51,609 nucleotides of DNA, taken from NCBI GenBank assembly GCA_003218475.1, contig QHNR01000006.1, positions 1 through 51,609 of the forward strand. The letters are read 5' to 3'. The stretch is from Verrucomicrobiota bacterium (GTDB lineage: Bacteria; Verrucomicrobiota; Verrucomicrobiia; Chthoniobacterales; UBA10450). The notes below the pieces were generated by a model, which was not told the origin of the DNA, did no database searches, and saw nothing but the letters and a program-made list of their open reading frames with translations. Shown here piece by piece: positions 32,676-41,417 of the stretch; position 1 is the first letter of the stretch; every line of letters starts with the position of its first letter. The translations under genes and the position numbers were made by a program.

Positions 32676-33023
32676 ATGAACAAAAATGCTTTCGGGGCTG
32701 ACCCGACGCCAGAACGAGACCGTTCCAATGTACTGCCGCTTAAAGGCGAAATTGATCTCCACGTTTCTCCTTCTGTCACGGCGTCACTCAACAGCATGAT
32801 CGAGAAAAAACCGCAACGTTTGGTGGTCGATCTTTCAGACGTTACTTACATCGACAGCGCTGGGTTGGCGGCATTGATTGGAGCGATGCAGAAAGTGGAA
32901 GGCTACGGAGGCAAATTTCTGCTCGCGGGATTACAGGAAACCGTGCGCTCGATTTTCGAAATCTCGCGGCTCGATCAGGTATTTCAGATTTTTCCAGACG
33001 CGGATGCTGCGCTGGCTGGATGA
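32676..33023 (+). CDS. STAS-domain protein, anti-sigma factor antagonist-like
   Basis: The ATG at 32676 is preceded by GGAGG at 32666-32670, a good ribosome binding site with 5-base spacing, which decides against the upstream TTG. The 115-residue product is a SpoIIAA/RsbV-type STAS domain. The phosphorylatable serine lies in VTYIDSAGLAAL, and QRLVVDLSD precedes it. Such proteins bind anti-sigma factors or kinases when dephosphorylated. No partner kinase or anti-sigma gene is adjacent. Confidence 0.9.
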   Translation: MNKNAFGADPTPERDRSNVLPLKGEIDLHVSPSVTASLNSMIEKKPQRLVVDLSDVTYIDSAGLAALIGAMQKVEGYGGKFLLAGLQETVRSIFEISRLDQVFQIFPDADAALAG

Positions 33024-33058
33024 TATATTTTAGGTCAATCCGCAGAGAACAGCGGAGG

Positions 33059-34180
33059 CTACAACGCGAAGGCCATCAAAACCTTGAGGGTTTGCTCAAC
33101 GTTCGTTGAAATGTCGAACTCTGACGCACGCTCGATGTTCCACGAACGAGCTGCTGCGCGGCGCGATGGATCGGACCAGAACCGAATTGCGTCCCGCAAA
33201 CCAACCAGATTGCCTGCGTGATCGACAATTGATCCGTGAAGTTTGTCTTCGATGATTTCGTTAAAGCCGTTTGAACGCGTTGTGATTACCGGCAATCCGC
33301 AGGCAAGTGCTTCCAAACACGCATTGGAAAATGGATCATAAATTGTAGGCAAAATGAAGATGTCTGCAGCCGCGTAAAGACGCGCAACCTCAGCAACTTC
33401 GCCGAGAAACCGCACGGGTTCCTCGCGCCAAAAGCGCAACCGTGTCGTTCTGTAAAGCCTTTCATTTCCGCGGCCGGCAACGAGCAGACGCAGTTTTTTG
33501 TTCTTGCAGAGTGCCATGGCCTGGATTGCAAAAAGTAACCCTTTACGCTCCCAGCCAGAGCCTGCAAATAACAGCGCAATCTGGTCTGGCCTCAATTTCA
33601 AATCCTCGCGCGCTTTTTCGCGAAGCTCCAGATCGAACCGGAACCTATCGACTGGAACGCCGTTGCGAACGATGTCGATGTTGCCTGCGGGATAGGCATA
33701 AAGATCTACGATCTCATCTTTGACCATTTTTGAGGCAACGATCACGCGCGCAGCTTTGCGATCGGCAAGCAGCGATTCCTCCAGCTGCAACAGATCGCGG
33801 TGCTTGCGGTTAAGTGCGCGAACAAATTGCTTCAGGGGAAGCTCAAAATTCCTTCTGCGCATCAGCCACGCGCGATGGACCCCATCGCCGGCGCGATACA
33901 CATCGCAACTCCAGACGCGCTCAAGGCTGAACAAAGCATCGTAGTGGAGCTGCGGCCGGATTTCTTCCAGCTCGTCCGCAAAACCGAGGACTGATTCTGC
34001 GCGCAGGCGGGTGACCGATCCAAATCCCCATTGATCCTCCGGCCATTCATTCGTGGCGATAAGTTGGACGTCGTGTCCGGCTTCGGTGACTCCACTCGCG
34101 AGCCGTTTTAGATAACCTTCCGCGCCACCACTGGCAGAATAGCCGCGCCGGACAAGGGCGATCCTGAGTCTTTGCTTCAT
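33059..34180 (-). CDS. Glycosyltransferase family 4 (WaaG-like)
   Basis: The 373-residue GT-B glycosyltransferase begins at the ATG 34178-34180 (MKQRLRIALVRRGYSASGG). Family-4 features are IDIVRNGVPVDRFRF, AGSGWERKGLLFAIQAMALC and the donor-binding IYDPFSNACLEALACGLPVI, followed by TTRSNGFNEII. The closest named type is WaaG, which adds glucose to the LPS core. It is divergent from a second GT4 gene (34267). The cluster 33059-38451 reads as LPS core or O-glycan assembly plus export. Confidence 0.9.
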   Translation of the reverse strand: MKQRLRIALVRRGYSASGGAEGYLKRLASGVTEAGHDVQLIATNEWPEDQWGFGSVTRLRAESVLGFADELEEIRPQLHYDALFSLERVWSCDVYRAGDGVHRAWLMRRRNFELPLKQFVRALNRKHRDLLQLEESLLADRKAARVIVASKMVKDEIVDLYAYPAGNIDIVRNGVPVDRFRFDLELREKAREDLKLRPDQIALLFAGSGWERKGLLFAIQAMALCKNKKLRLLVAGRGNERLYRTTRLRFWREEPVRFLGEVAEVARLYAAADIFILPTIYDPFSNACLEALACGLPVITTRSNGFNEIIEDKLHGSIVDHAGNLVGLRDAIRFWSDPSRRAAARSWNIERASEFDISTNVEQTLKVLMAFAL

Positions 34181-34266
34181 GTATAGCGGAATAGAGAGAC
34201 CTGATCTGTTCCGGTCAGAGAAGGACACTTTACTTGCGGCATGTTCGCCAGAATACTTCTAACCCG

Positions 34267-35490
34267 ATGCCGGGTGAAACTTTAAACGCTCCTGCACTGT
34301 CGCGGCCCGTCGCATCTGCGGAGCACAGCCTGCCGAGGCACATGCTTTATTCCATTTTCGCCCGAATCGGCGGCTCAGGCCTGGATACGGATGCATTTGA
34401 GACCCTGCGCGCATCATATCGCGGCGGATTCCTTGGCAAAGCAATCGCTTACGATAACCGGCAGAACGAAATTCCCGGATCACTGATCCGTTCTCTACGC
34501 TGGCATCCAGTGCGTCTCATTTCGTTTCTCGATCGACCGTATTACTATGGCGCGAAGAAGAAATACCTAGACTGGATCGCGTCGCGGCATCTGGAGACTG
34601 GGCACTACGATCTGTTCCATAGTTGGTCGGGGGACTGTTTGCGCTCGCTGAAAGTAGCAAAACGACGTCGCATCCCCTCGGTGCTCGAGATTCCCACCTG
34701 GCATCGCGACGGCGGCAAGGAGAAAGTGGGGCGGCCGAAAATTGCCCAACCGGCAGCCAGCACTTCGACCTTTCAGAGGTGGAAAAACAGACTGTTGCTT
34801 CAAAGAAAGCGTTTCATACAAGAGTACGCCCATGCTGACCTCCTGCTCGTTTTATCCGAGAAGGCGGCCCACACCTTTCGCGTCCGGGGATTCCCGGAGG
34901 AAAAGCTTTTTTATTTGCCCAGAGGCGTGGATGTCGAACGCTTCAAACCCGGGAAACGGCCACAAAGATTTCGCGCAGTTTTTGCCGGTGCATTGATTAG
35001 GCGCAAGGGCATTCAACATGTGCTGGAAGCATGGCACCGCCTGAATCTGACTGATGCCGAGCTCTGGCTCGTTGGTTTTGTGCACGACGAGGCGAAGCCG
35101 TATCTGAAGGAATTCTGGCGCGATAACATCCGTGTCTTAGGATTTGTGCGGGATCCGGAGAATTATCTCAGCCAGGGCACGGTTCACGTTTTTCCGTCGC
35201 AATGGGAGGGGAGCGCCAAGGTTACGTATGAAGCAGCGGCGTGCGCGTTGCCTCAAATCACGACGCGCGAGGCAGGCGACGTGGTGCGCAGTGGCATCGA
35301 AGGAATCCTTGTGAAGCCGGGAGATGTGAACGCGATCGCAGCAGCGCTTGAGCATTTGTATGGGCATCCGGAAATCGTTGAACAAATGGGAACGGCAGCG
35401 AGACGTCGCGTGGTTGAGAATTTCACCTGGGACCATTTTCGAACACGATTACTCGACGCGTACGAAACCGCGATGCGAATGGCGCGATGA
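34267..35490 (+). CDS. Glycosyltransferase family 4
   Basis: The 407-residue GT-B enzyme has LPRGVDVERFKPG, VFAGALIRRKGIQHVLEAWH, and the donor-site acidic pair in WEGSAKVTYEAAACALPQI. Sugar and acceptor are unknown. Starts at 34234 (TTG), 34267 (ATG, used) and 34342 (ATG, MLYSIFARIGGSG) are all possible; the last lies nearest to the first conserved strand. It leads a plus-strand run with a heptosyltransferase (35564) and MsbA (36583). Confidence 0.9.
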   Translation: MPGETLNAPALSRPVASAEHSLPRHMLYSIFARIGGSGLDTDAFETLRASYRGGFLGKAIAYDNRQNEIPGSLIRSLRWHPVRLISFLDRPYYYGAKKKYLDWIASRHLETGHYDLFHSWSGDCLRSLKVAKRRRIPSVLEIPTWHRDGGKEKVGRPKIAQPAASTSTFQRWKNRLLLQRKRFIQEYAHADLLLVLSEKAAHTFRVRGFPEEKLFYLPRGVDVERFKPGKRPQRFRAVFAGALIRRKGIQHVLEAWHRLNLTDAELWLVGFVHDEAKPYLKEFWRDNIRVLGFVRDPENYLSQGTVHVFPSQWEGSAKVTYEAAACALPQITTREAGDVVRSGIEGILVKPGDVNAIAAALEHLYGHPEIVEQMGTAARRRVVENFTWDHFRTRLLDAYETAMRMAR

Positions 35491-35563
35491 TTTCTGTCGA
35501 CCGAAGGGCGATTTCCAGATCGCCCTCGGTGGTTTGGAAACCGGCGTTCCTCATTAGAAGCCT

Positions 35564-36586
35564 GTGAAAATTCTTCTCCTGCAACTCAAGCGAATCGGCG
35601 ACGTGATTTTGACTACGCCTGCGATCGCAGCTTTGCGTGAAAGGTTCCCAGAAGCGCAACTCACTCTCGTCGCTTCGAACGAATGTGGCGACCTTCTGCC
35701 AGCCATCTCAAATGTCGATCGCATTTTGATCGCGCGACGCAATCTGCGCGACCTCGGTCTGTTTTTTACTGTCGGAGTCAGGAAATTTGCTTACTGCGTC
35801 GACTTCACACGGAACGATCGCTCGGCGTCTCTGGCGCTTTTGTCCGGCGCGCGCAGACGCGTGGTGTCTTACCGGGTGCGTGAACAGTCTAGAACGCGCG
35901 CCCGCGCTTATACGGATTTTGTTAACGTTCGTATGCGGGACGTGCACACGATCGACTACAATCTGGCTTTAGTTAAGCCACTCGGCGCACAGGATGATTT
36001 GACCGCGCCACATCTGGATGTGCCACAGAGTGCCTACGAAAAAGCCGATGTGCTTCGGAGCAAATGGAAGATTACCAAGCCGTACGTCGTCTTGCATCCT
36101 GGCTCGGCCCGTCAGGAGAAGCTTTGGGAGCCGCGGCGCTGGGCAGAGATAATTGATTGTTTCGGCCGAAATGACCGTGTCGATCTTCTTCTGACGAGTG
36201 GACCATCTCGTGACGAGCAAGCGCATGTCGCGGCAATTAAGAAAAACACGCGGAGAAAAATCATCGATCTCTCCGGAAAGACAGATTTGCTTACCCTGGC
36301 AGCGTTGATTGGCCAGGCGCGGCTTCTTGTCACCGTCGATTCCGCTCCCGTGCATCTGGCAGCGGCCACACGCACGCCGCAAGTGATCCTCTTCGGGCCG
36401 ACCAATCCATTTCATTGGCGACCCAGGGAAAGTCCAGCCGCCGTTTTACATGGAAAATCAACTGCGCCAGTCACCGAGTTTTCGCCGCTGCGGCCGCGCT
36501 TGCCCATGACTGAAATCTCGACGGACGCGGTGATTGGTGCTATGGATTTGCTGCTGTCGCTGCATGCGGCGGCGCAAACTTCATGA
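35564..36586 (+). CDS. Glycosyltransferase family 9 (heptosyltransferase)
   Basis: The 340-residue protein starts with GTG at 35564 and MKILLLQLKRIGDVILTTPA, the hallmark of WaaC/WaaF/WaaQ-type heptosyltransferases. The C-terminal half has VLHPGSARQEKLWEPRRWAE, VTVDSAPVHLAAA and LFGPTNPFHW, the nucleotide-sugar site. It transfers heptose to the LPS inner core. The stop overlaps the MsbA start by 4 bases (ATGA), so the two are translationally coupled. Confidence 0.93.
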   Translation: MKILLLQLKRIGDVILTTPAIAALRERFPEAQLTLVASNECGDLLPAISNVDRILIARRNLRDLGLFFTVGVRKFAYCVDFTRNDRSASLALLSGARRRVVSYRVREQSRTRARAYTDFVNVRMRDVHTIDYNLALVKPLGAQDDLTAPHLDVPQSAYEKADVLRSKWKITKPYVVLHPGSARQEKLWEPRRWAEIIDCFGRNDRVDLLLTSGPSRDEQAHVAAIKKNTRRKIIDLSGKTDLLTLAALIGQARLLVTVDSAPVHLAAATRTPQVILFGPTNPFHWRPRESPAAVLHGKSTAPVTEFSPLRPRLPMTEISTDAVIGAMDLLLSLHAAAQTS

Positions 36587-38451
36587 GCGGCGCAAAACCG
36601 GCTAGGAAAAGGCAGTCCGTCTGGCAAACGTTACGTGCGGCTTCCGGGTCGTACCGGCGGCTCTATGGTTACCTTAAGCCGTATAAAACGCGTTTCATCA
36701 TGGGACTGGCGCTGGGTCTCGCTTACGGCGGAGTCAATTCTCTTTTCCCACTAGCGATTGCCCGCGTCACCAGCACAATTTTCCACGGCGCGGCGCCAAA
36801 TGCCATGGCCTTGCGCTCCAATCTGGATACAGGCCCGAAGATCAATTCTATTATTCTCATCTGTCTGGCCATTCCGGCGATCATGACAGTGCGCAGTCTC
36901 TGTTCCTATGGAAGCACCTACTGCATGCAATGGGTGAGCAACAGGGTGGTCTCCGACATCCGAGTCCAGCTTTTCAGCAAGATGGTTCGCCATTCCATGG
37001 ATTTCTTTAACAAGATGCGGTCGGGATTTTTGATGTCCCGCATCACCAATGACACCCGCGTCATGCAGATGGCTTTGACCAGCGTCAGCAGCGACGTTTT
37101 CAAGCAACCGATCACCATCATCGGTGCAATCACAGTGCTCCTTCTGATGGATTGGAAATTCACTGTTGTGACGCTGATTCTGTTTCCAACGTGTTTGCTG
37201 CCTCTCCGCGTTTACGGCCGTCGCGCCAAGAAAGCACTGCAAGACGAACAGGTAGGCATGGCCCAAATGGTTGTGACCATGCAGGAGACGTTTGCAGGCA
37301 TTCGCGTAATCAAATCCTTTGCCCGCGAATCGTACCAGGAAAAGGAATTCAAACGCAGCAACCAAATGCAGTTTTCGCAGATGATGCGCATGATCCGGTC
37401 GATGGAAGCAGTTGGCCCGCTGGTCGAAATCATCGCCGCGATTGGTGTGGGAATGGCGTTGCTTTACGTTTACGCTGCGAACCTGAGCGTCGGTCGTTTC
37501 TTTGGACTGATCTCAGGGATTTTCATTCTATACGACCCGATCAAGACGCTTAGCAGGATCCATATCGTGATGCAGCGATCCATCGCGGCTACGACTGCTA
37601 TTTTCTCGATCCTCGACTCGAAGCCCACGGTGGAGGATGCGCCGAATGCCGCCGTGCTGACTTCGTCCCAAGGTCGAATTGATTTTGAAAACGTCACTTT
37701 CCGCTACGTAAACACGATCCGAGACGCTCTCAGGAATGTGACCCTGCACACTGAACCCGGGAAAACCTATGCCCTGGTCGGTGCTAGCGGTGCGGGTAAA
37801 AGCACTATTCTCTCGCTGATCCTGCGCTTGTACGACCCGACTTCCGGGGCTGTCAAAATCGATGCTCAGGATCTGCGCTCGGTCACGCAAAAATCGTTGC
37901 GTGAACGGATGGGGCTCGTCACACAAGAGACGTTCCTGTTCCACGATACAATCTTTAACAATATCCAGTTCGGCAGGCTGGGCGCTACGCCAGAGGAGAT
38001 TTACGAGGCCGCTAAAGCCGCTTACGCGCACGAGTTCATCATGGCGCAGCCAAAGGGCTATCAAACAGTCATTGGCGACAAAGGATGCCTGCTTTCCGGT
38101 GGGCAACAGCAACGCCTCGCCATTGCACGCGCTATTCTCAAAAACGCGCCAATTTTGCTACTCGACGAAGCCACGTCGTCGCTGGATTCGGAATCGGAAC
38201 AGGAAATTCAAAAGGCGCTCGCTAAGCTGGCTGCTGGACGCACCGTAATCGCAATCGCCCATCGGCTCTCCACAATTTTATCTGCCGATCAAATCATTGT
38301 GATGGATTCTGGCCGAATTAAGGAGATCGGCACACATGCCGAGCTGCTCGAAAAATCCGGTTATTATCGCCGGTTGTACGATCACCAATTCAATCGCGTT
38401 CAGAAGGAACCCGAAGCCGAAGCAGGCATTCTTGTTGAAGAGCTCGTGTAG
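36583..38451 (+). CDS. msbA: ABC transporter, fused permease/ATPase (MsbA-like)
   Basis: The 622-residue protein has an exporter membrane domain (about 45-340, six helices) and an ATPase domain. The latter holds Walker A GASGAGKST, signature LSGGQQQRLAIARA, Walker B ILLLDEAT and the H-loop AHRLST. It is the type that flips lipid A/LPS across the inner membrane. The linked heptosyltransferase and glycosyltransferases support an LPS or similar glycolipid substrate. Confidence 0.92.
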   Translation: MSGAKPARKRQSVWQTLRAASGSYRRLYGYLKPYKTRFIMGLALGLAYGGVNSLFPLAIARVTSTIFHGAAPNAMALRSNLDTGPKINSIILICLAIPAIMTVRSLCSYGSTYCMQWVSNRVVSDIRVQLFSKMVRHSMDFFNKMRSGFLMSRITNDTRVMQMALTSVSSDVFKQPITIIGAITVLLLMDWKFTVVTLILFPTCLLPLRVYGRRAKKALQDEQVGMAQMVVTMQETFAGIRVIKSFARESYQEKEFKRSNQMQFSQMMRMIRSMEAVGPLVEIIAAIGVGMALLYVYAANLSVGRFFGLISGIFILYDPIKTLSRIHIVMQRSIAATTAIFSILDSKPTVEDAPNAAVLTSSQGRIDFENVTFRYVNTIRDALRNVTLHTEPGKTYALVGASGAGKSTILSLILRLYDPTSGAVKIDAQDLRSVTQKSLRERMGLVTQETFLFHDTIFNNIQFGRLGATPEEIYEAAKAAYAHEFIMAQPKGYQTVIGDKGCLLSGGQQQRLAIARAILKNAPILLLDEATSSLDSESEQEIQKALAKLAAGRTVIAIAHRLSTILSADQIIVMDSGRIKEIGTHAELLEKSGYYRRLYDHQFNRVQKEPEAEAGILVEELV

Positions 38452-38484
38452 CCACTGGGTAAGCAATGGCCATAGCCTCTCGCC

Positions 38485-39213
38485 ATGCCGTTTAATATCG
38501 ACCTGCACACGCACTCTTTTTTTTCCGGAGACGGTATTTCCAGCCCGGAAGATTTGATTGCGGCCGCGCGCGCCAAAGGTCTGAACGGCATCGCCATTAC
38601 CGACCACAATACATGCGATGCTGTGAATTATCTGCTTCAGAAAGGCCTGATGCGACTCGACGGGTTGCCGGTAAATGATTTTCTAGTACTTCCGGGAGTT
38701 GAGGTTACGACTGCCGATGGCCATCTTCTCTGTATCGGTGCCGAGCTGCCCTACCTGAAGGGAAAACCGGCGCGCGAAGTCTGCGACATGATTCATGAAC
38801 GCGGCGGTCTAGCCATTCCTCCACATCCATACGATTTGTTTCGCGCCGGAATCCGTTTCTCCACTCTGGAAACGCTGCCAGTAGATGCGATTGAGGTTTT
38901 CAACGCAGCCACCACGCTCCGCCGCTACAATCGCTACGCTTTCAAGTACGCTCAGATTCGCGGTTTGCCCATGACTGCGGCCAGCGACGCGCATCATGCC
39001 GCCGCTGTTGGGACCGCTTACACCATCGTTAACACCGACGATTTTTCGGTGAGAGGAATTCTCGCGCAGATACTAAAGAGCAACGACCTTAACCAAAAAT
39101 ACCAGACCCCGCGCGATAGCCTGCGCAAAACCTGGAACAACTGGTTGCGACTGCGGCGCCGAAAAAAAATCCCAGAGCTCGCTGCAAAGGACCGCAGCCA
39201 CAACGGCGGCTGA
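38485..39213 (+). CDS. PHP-domain metal-dependent phosphoesterase
   Basis: The 242-residue protein shows the PHP motifs DLHTHSFFSGDG (7-18), AITDHNT, LPGVEVTTADGH, IPPHPYD and AASDAHHAAAVGTAYT. These are metal-binding sites of a phosphoesterase of the YciV/RNase AM-like type, substrate unknown. It starts 33 bases after the MsbA gene and may be co-transcribed. It is distinct from the HisK-like PHP protein at 17832-18659. Confidence 0.9.
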   Translation: MPFNIDLHTHSFFSGDGISSPEDLIAAARAKGLNGIAITDHNTCDAVNYLLQKGLMRLDGLPVNDFLVLPGVEVTTADGHLLCIGAELPYLKGKPAREVCDMIHERGGLAIPPHPYDLFRAGIRFSTLETLPVDAIEVFNAATTLRRYNRYAFKYAQIRGLPMTAASDAHHAAAVGTAYTIVNTDDFSVRGILAQILKSNDLNQKYQTPRDSLRKTWNNWLRLRRRKKIPELAAKDRSHNGG

Positions 39214-39223
39214 GCTTTGATTG

Positions 39224-39255
39224 GTGACCTCTGACCTCTGACTTCTACCTTCTAC
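39224..39255. repeat. TGACCTC-type short tandem repeat
   Basis: Consecutive 7-base units TGACCTC, TGACCTC, TGACTTC, TACCTTC, TAC fill the gap between the PHP and DUF1330 genes and end just before the DUF1330 start. No function indicated. Confidence 0.6.
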
Positions 39256-39258
39256 GCA

Positions 39259-39546
39259 ATGCCTGCTTACATCATCGTTGAAATCGACGTTCTCGATCCA
39301 GTCGGTTACGAAGAATATAAAAAGCTCGCAGGCGCGACGGTGGAGAAGTATGGTGGGAAATACATCGTCCGCGGCGGCAAAACCGAAGTGCTGGAAGGCA
39401 ATTGGAAACCGAAGCGTATCGTTGTGCTTCAATTCGAATCAGCCGAGCGTGCCAAAGCCTGGCTGAATTGCGAAGAATATCGCGAACCGCGCAAAATGCG
39501 GCACCGCACGGCGAGGACAAACATGATCCTCGTCAAGGGGATGTAG
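39259..39546 (+). CDS. DUF1330 domain-containing protein
   Basis: The 95-residue protein is a complete DUF1330 ferredoxin-like-fold domain: MPAYIIVEIDVLDPVGYEEY, then GGKYIVRGGKTEVLEGNWKP, RIVVLQFESAERAKAWLN and NMILVKGM. The family has no settled role. It is short, intact and probably monocistronic. Confidence 0.9.
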   Translation: MPAYIIVEIDVLDPVGYEEYKKLAGATVEKYGGKYIVRGGKTEVLEGNWKPKRIVVLQFESAERAKAWLNCEEYREPRKMRHRTARTNMILVKGM

Positions 39547-39642
39547 GCTGTACCGGCTGTAGATACGGCCCTGCGGGTCGTCTCGGCATGTAACAAGAAG
39601 CCACGAGCACCGACAACGGCACCCGCGCGTCGGATTGCGCGC

Positions 39643-40188
39643 TTATTGAGTAATCTCGCGTCTTTTGATTTCGCGCGCGGGATTTCCGATAACAATGCTC
39701 CAGGGTCCGACGTCCTTCACCGCTACCGCTCTTGCACCAACGATCGCTCCTTCGCCGATTGTCACGCCCGGCCCGACGAATGCATCCGCACAAATCCATG
39801 CCTCCGAGCTGATCATGATCGGCGGACGCAGCAGCGGGAAATCCGGCTTTGTGTGATCGTGCGTTCCTGCGCAAAGATGAGCGCGGTGGGAGATCGTTAC
39901 CCGCGCTCCGAGCGTCACCCGGCCGAGATTGTAAATGAGGGCATGCTCGCCGATCGCGCTTTCGTCTCCCGCCTCGAGGTTCCATGGTAGGTAAATTGTC
40001 GCCGAAGGATACACATGAACGCTCCGACCGATCTTCGCTCCGAAACAACGGAGCAGAAATCGCCTCCAGCCGAAACAGGGCCTGGGGCTGAAGCGAAACA
40101 GTGGCTGCGCGAGGGTCCACAACACTCGGCGAGTGAGCTCACCTGAAGAGTATTTCCGGGCGCGGCGATTTTGTTCAACGTTCAGCAT
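39643..40188 (-). CDS. Putative acyltransferase, WcaF-like left-handed beta-helix
   Basis: The 181-residue protein is built of hexapeptide repeats (IGRSVHVYPSATIYLPWNLE, RVTLGARVTISHRAHLCAG, FVGPGVTIGEGAIVGARAV, IVIGNPAREIKRR), the colanic-acid-acetyltransferase WcaF/WcaB type. The family uses acetyl-CoA to O-acetylate sugars. Catalytic His is likely in AHLCAGTHDH. It fits the polysaccharide cluster next door, though it is on the opposite strand and separated by the PHP and DUF1330 genes. Confidence 0.88.
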   Translation of the reverse strand: MLNVEQNRRARKYSSGELTRRVLWTLAQPLFRFSPRPCFGWRRFLLRCFGAKIGRSVHVYPSATIYLPWNLEAGDESAIGEHALIYNLGRVTLGARVTISHRAHLCAGTHDHTKPDFPLLRPPIMISSEAWICADAFVGPGVTIGEGAIVGARAVAVKDVGPWSIVIGNPAREIKRREITQ

Positions 40189-40452
40189 GGAAAGCCGAGT
40201 GGCGACAAACTAAACGACTACGAGACTGCAGGCTTATAGTCCAGTTGTCTTGTCGTCGTCCAGTTTTTGAACACCTATTGAGGCGCCCTTTAACGGCTGA
40301 AAAAAGATTGAACAGCATACGTCCACGGGTTGTCACAGATTCGAATATTTAACCTTGTTAAATACTTCCTAGGATGCTACAACGCGTGATCGACAAGGCA
40401 TCGACGAATACAATTTACAGGACGTTGTCGATCCGAACCCCCCAAGAATTTG

Positions 40453-41322
40453 ATGAAAAAGAGTTATATGGCTGCTGAAGATAGCGATACTGGAATTAAG
40501 ATTTACCTGCGCGAGATCGGGCAGATTCCCCTGTTGACTCCGGACCAGGAGATCGAGTTGGCCGCGAAAATCAAGAAGGGCGATCGCGAGGCCCGGGCGC
40601 TCATGATCCGGTCTAATCTGCGCTTGGTCGTCAAGATCGCGCATGACTACGCGAATCTCGGCCTGCCGCTTCTCGACCTCATCTCCGAAGGCAACATCGG
40701 TCTGATGAAGGCCGTGGAACGTTTTGATCCTGCTAAAGGCGGAAAGCTCAGCACCTACGCCGCATGGTGGATCAAGCAATCCATCAAGCGCGCGCTGGCC
40801 AATCAGAGCAAGACCATCCGCCTGCCCGTGCATCTAGTGGACAAGATCTCCAAGATGCGCCGGGTTTCGCTGCAAATGAGCGAGGAACTGGGGCGCGAAC
40901 CGACGGACGAAGAACTTGGTGATGAGATCGGAATCGCGAGCGGAAAAGTTTCGCAACTCAAGACCGTGTCGATCCGTCCGGCTTCACTCGATGCGCCAAT
41001 CAGCGATGATGATTCCACGGAGTTCGGTGAGATTGTCGGCGACGAGGAGGCTCAAACCCCCTTCGAACTTTTGCGTGACAAAAATCTCCGCAATGAAGTC
41101 GGCGGTTTGCTCGACGTGTTGGATGATCGTGAGAAGAAGATCATTTTCCAACGCTTTGGCCTGGACGGCGGCAAGCCAAAGACGCTCGAGGAAGTCGGCA
41201 AGAAATTCGGCGTAACGCGGGAGCGCATTCGGCAATTGCAGAACATCGCGCTGTCGAAACTTCGCCGCGCTCTTAGCAAGAAAGAGCGACCGGTGGACGT
41301 CGAATTGCCGGTCGAAGCGTAA
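40453..41322 (+). CDS. RNA polymerase sigma factor, RpoD/SigA-type, lacking region 1.1
   Basis: The 289-residue sigma-70 factor has region 1.2 (IKIYLREIGQIPLLTPDQEI), region 2 (SNLRLVVKIAHDYANLGLPL, STYAAWWIKQSIKRALANQS), region 3 (LGREPTDEELGDEIGI) and region 4 (TLEEVGKKFGVTRERIRQLQ). It has neither region 1.1 nor the large non-conserved insert of typical RpoD. Group 1 (primary) or group 2 cannot be separated by eye. ATG 40453 follows an in-frame TTG; either works. The stop codon lies in a large inverted repeat shared with the convergent pyruvate kinase. Confidence 0.93.
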   Translation: MKKSYMAAEDSDTGIKIYLREIGQIPLLTPDQEIELAAKIKKGDREARALMIRSNLRLVVKIAHDYANLGLPLLDLISEGNIGLMKAVERFDPAKGGKLSTYAAWWIKQSIKRALANQSKTIRLPVHLVDKISKMRRVSLQMSEELGREPTDEELGDEIGIASGKVSQLKTVSIRPASLDAPISDDDSTEFGEIVGDEEAQTPFELLRDKNLRNEVGGLLDVLDDREKKIIFQRFGLDGGKPKTLEEVGKKFGVTRERIRQLQNIALSKLRRALSKKERPVDVELPVEA

Positions 41323-41417
41323 AATGACGTGGCGCAGGCAATCCTGCCTGCGTTCCATAGGTTTCATTGCGCGCGCGGAACACTTGCAGGCAGGATTTGC
41401 CTGCATCACGTCATTTT
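41321..41417. repeat. Long inverted repeat between convergent genes, terminator-like
   Basis: Arms 41321-41356 and 41377-41417 are near-perfect reverse complements (AAAATGACGTG facing CACGTCATTTT, with GCAGGC / GCCTGC hairpins nested in each arm). The rpoD-type TAA lies in the left arm and the pyk TGA in the right arm. A stem flanked by A- and T-runs in both directions would suit a bidirectional terminator, but the nested structure also fits a dispersed palindrome. Confidence 0.85.

Noticed and set aside
36751-37365. 204-residue minus-strand frame
   Set aside because: Antisense to the MsbA-like transporter gene; low-complexity and without domain features.
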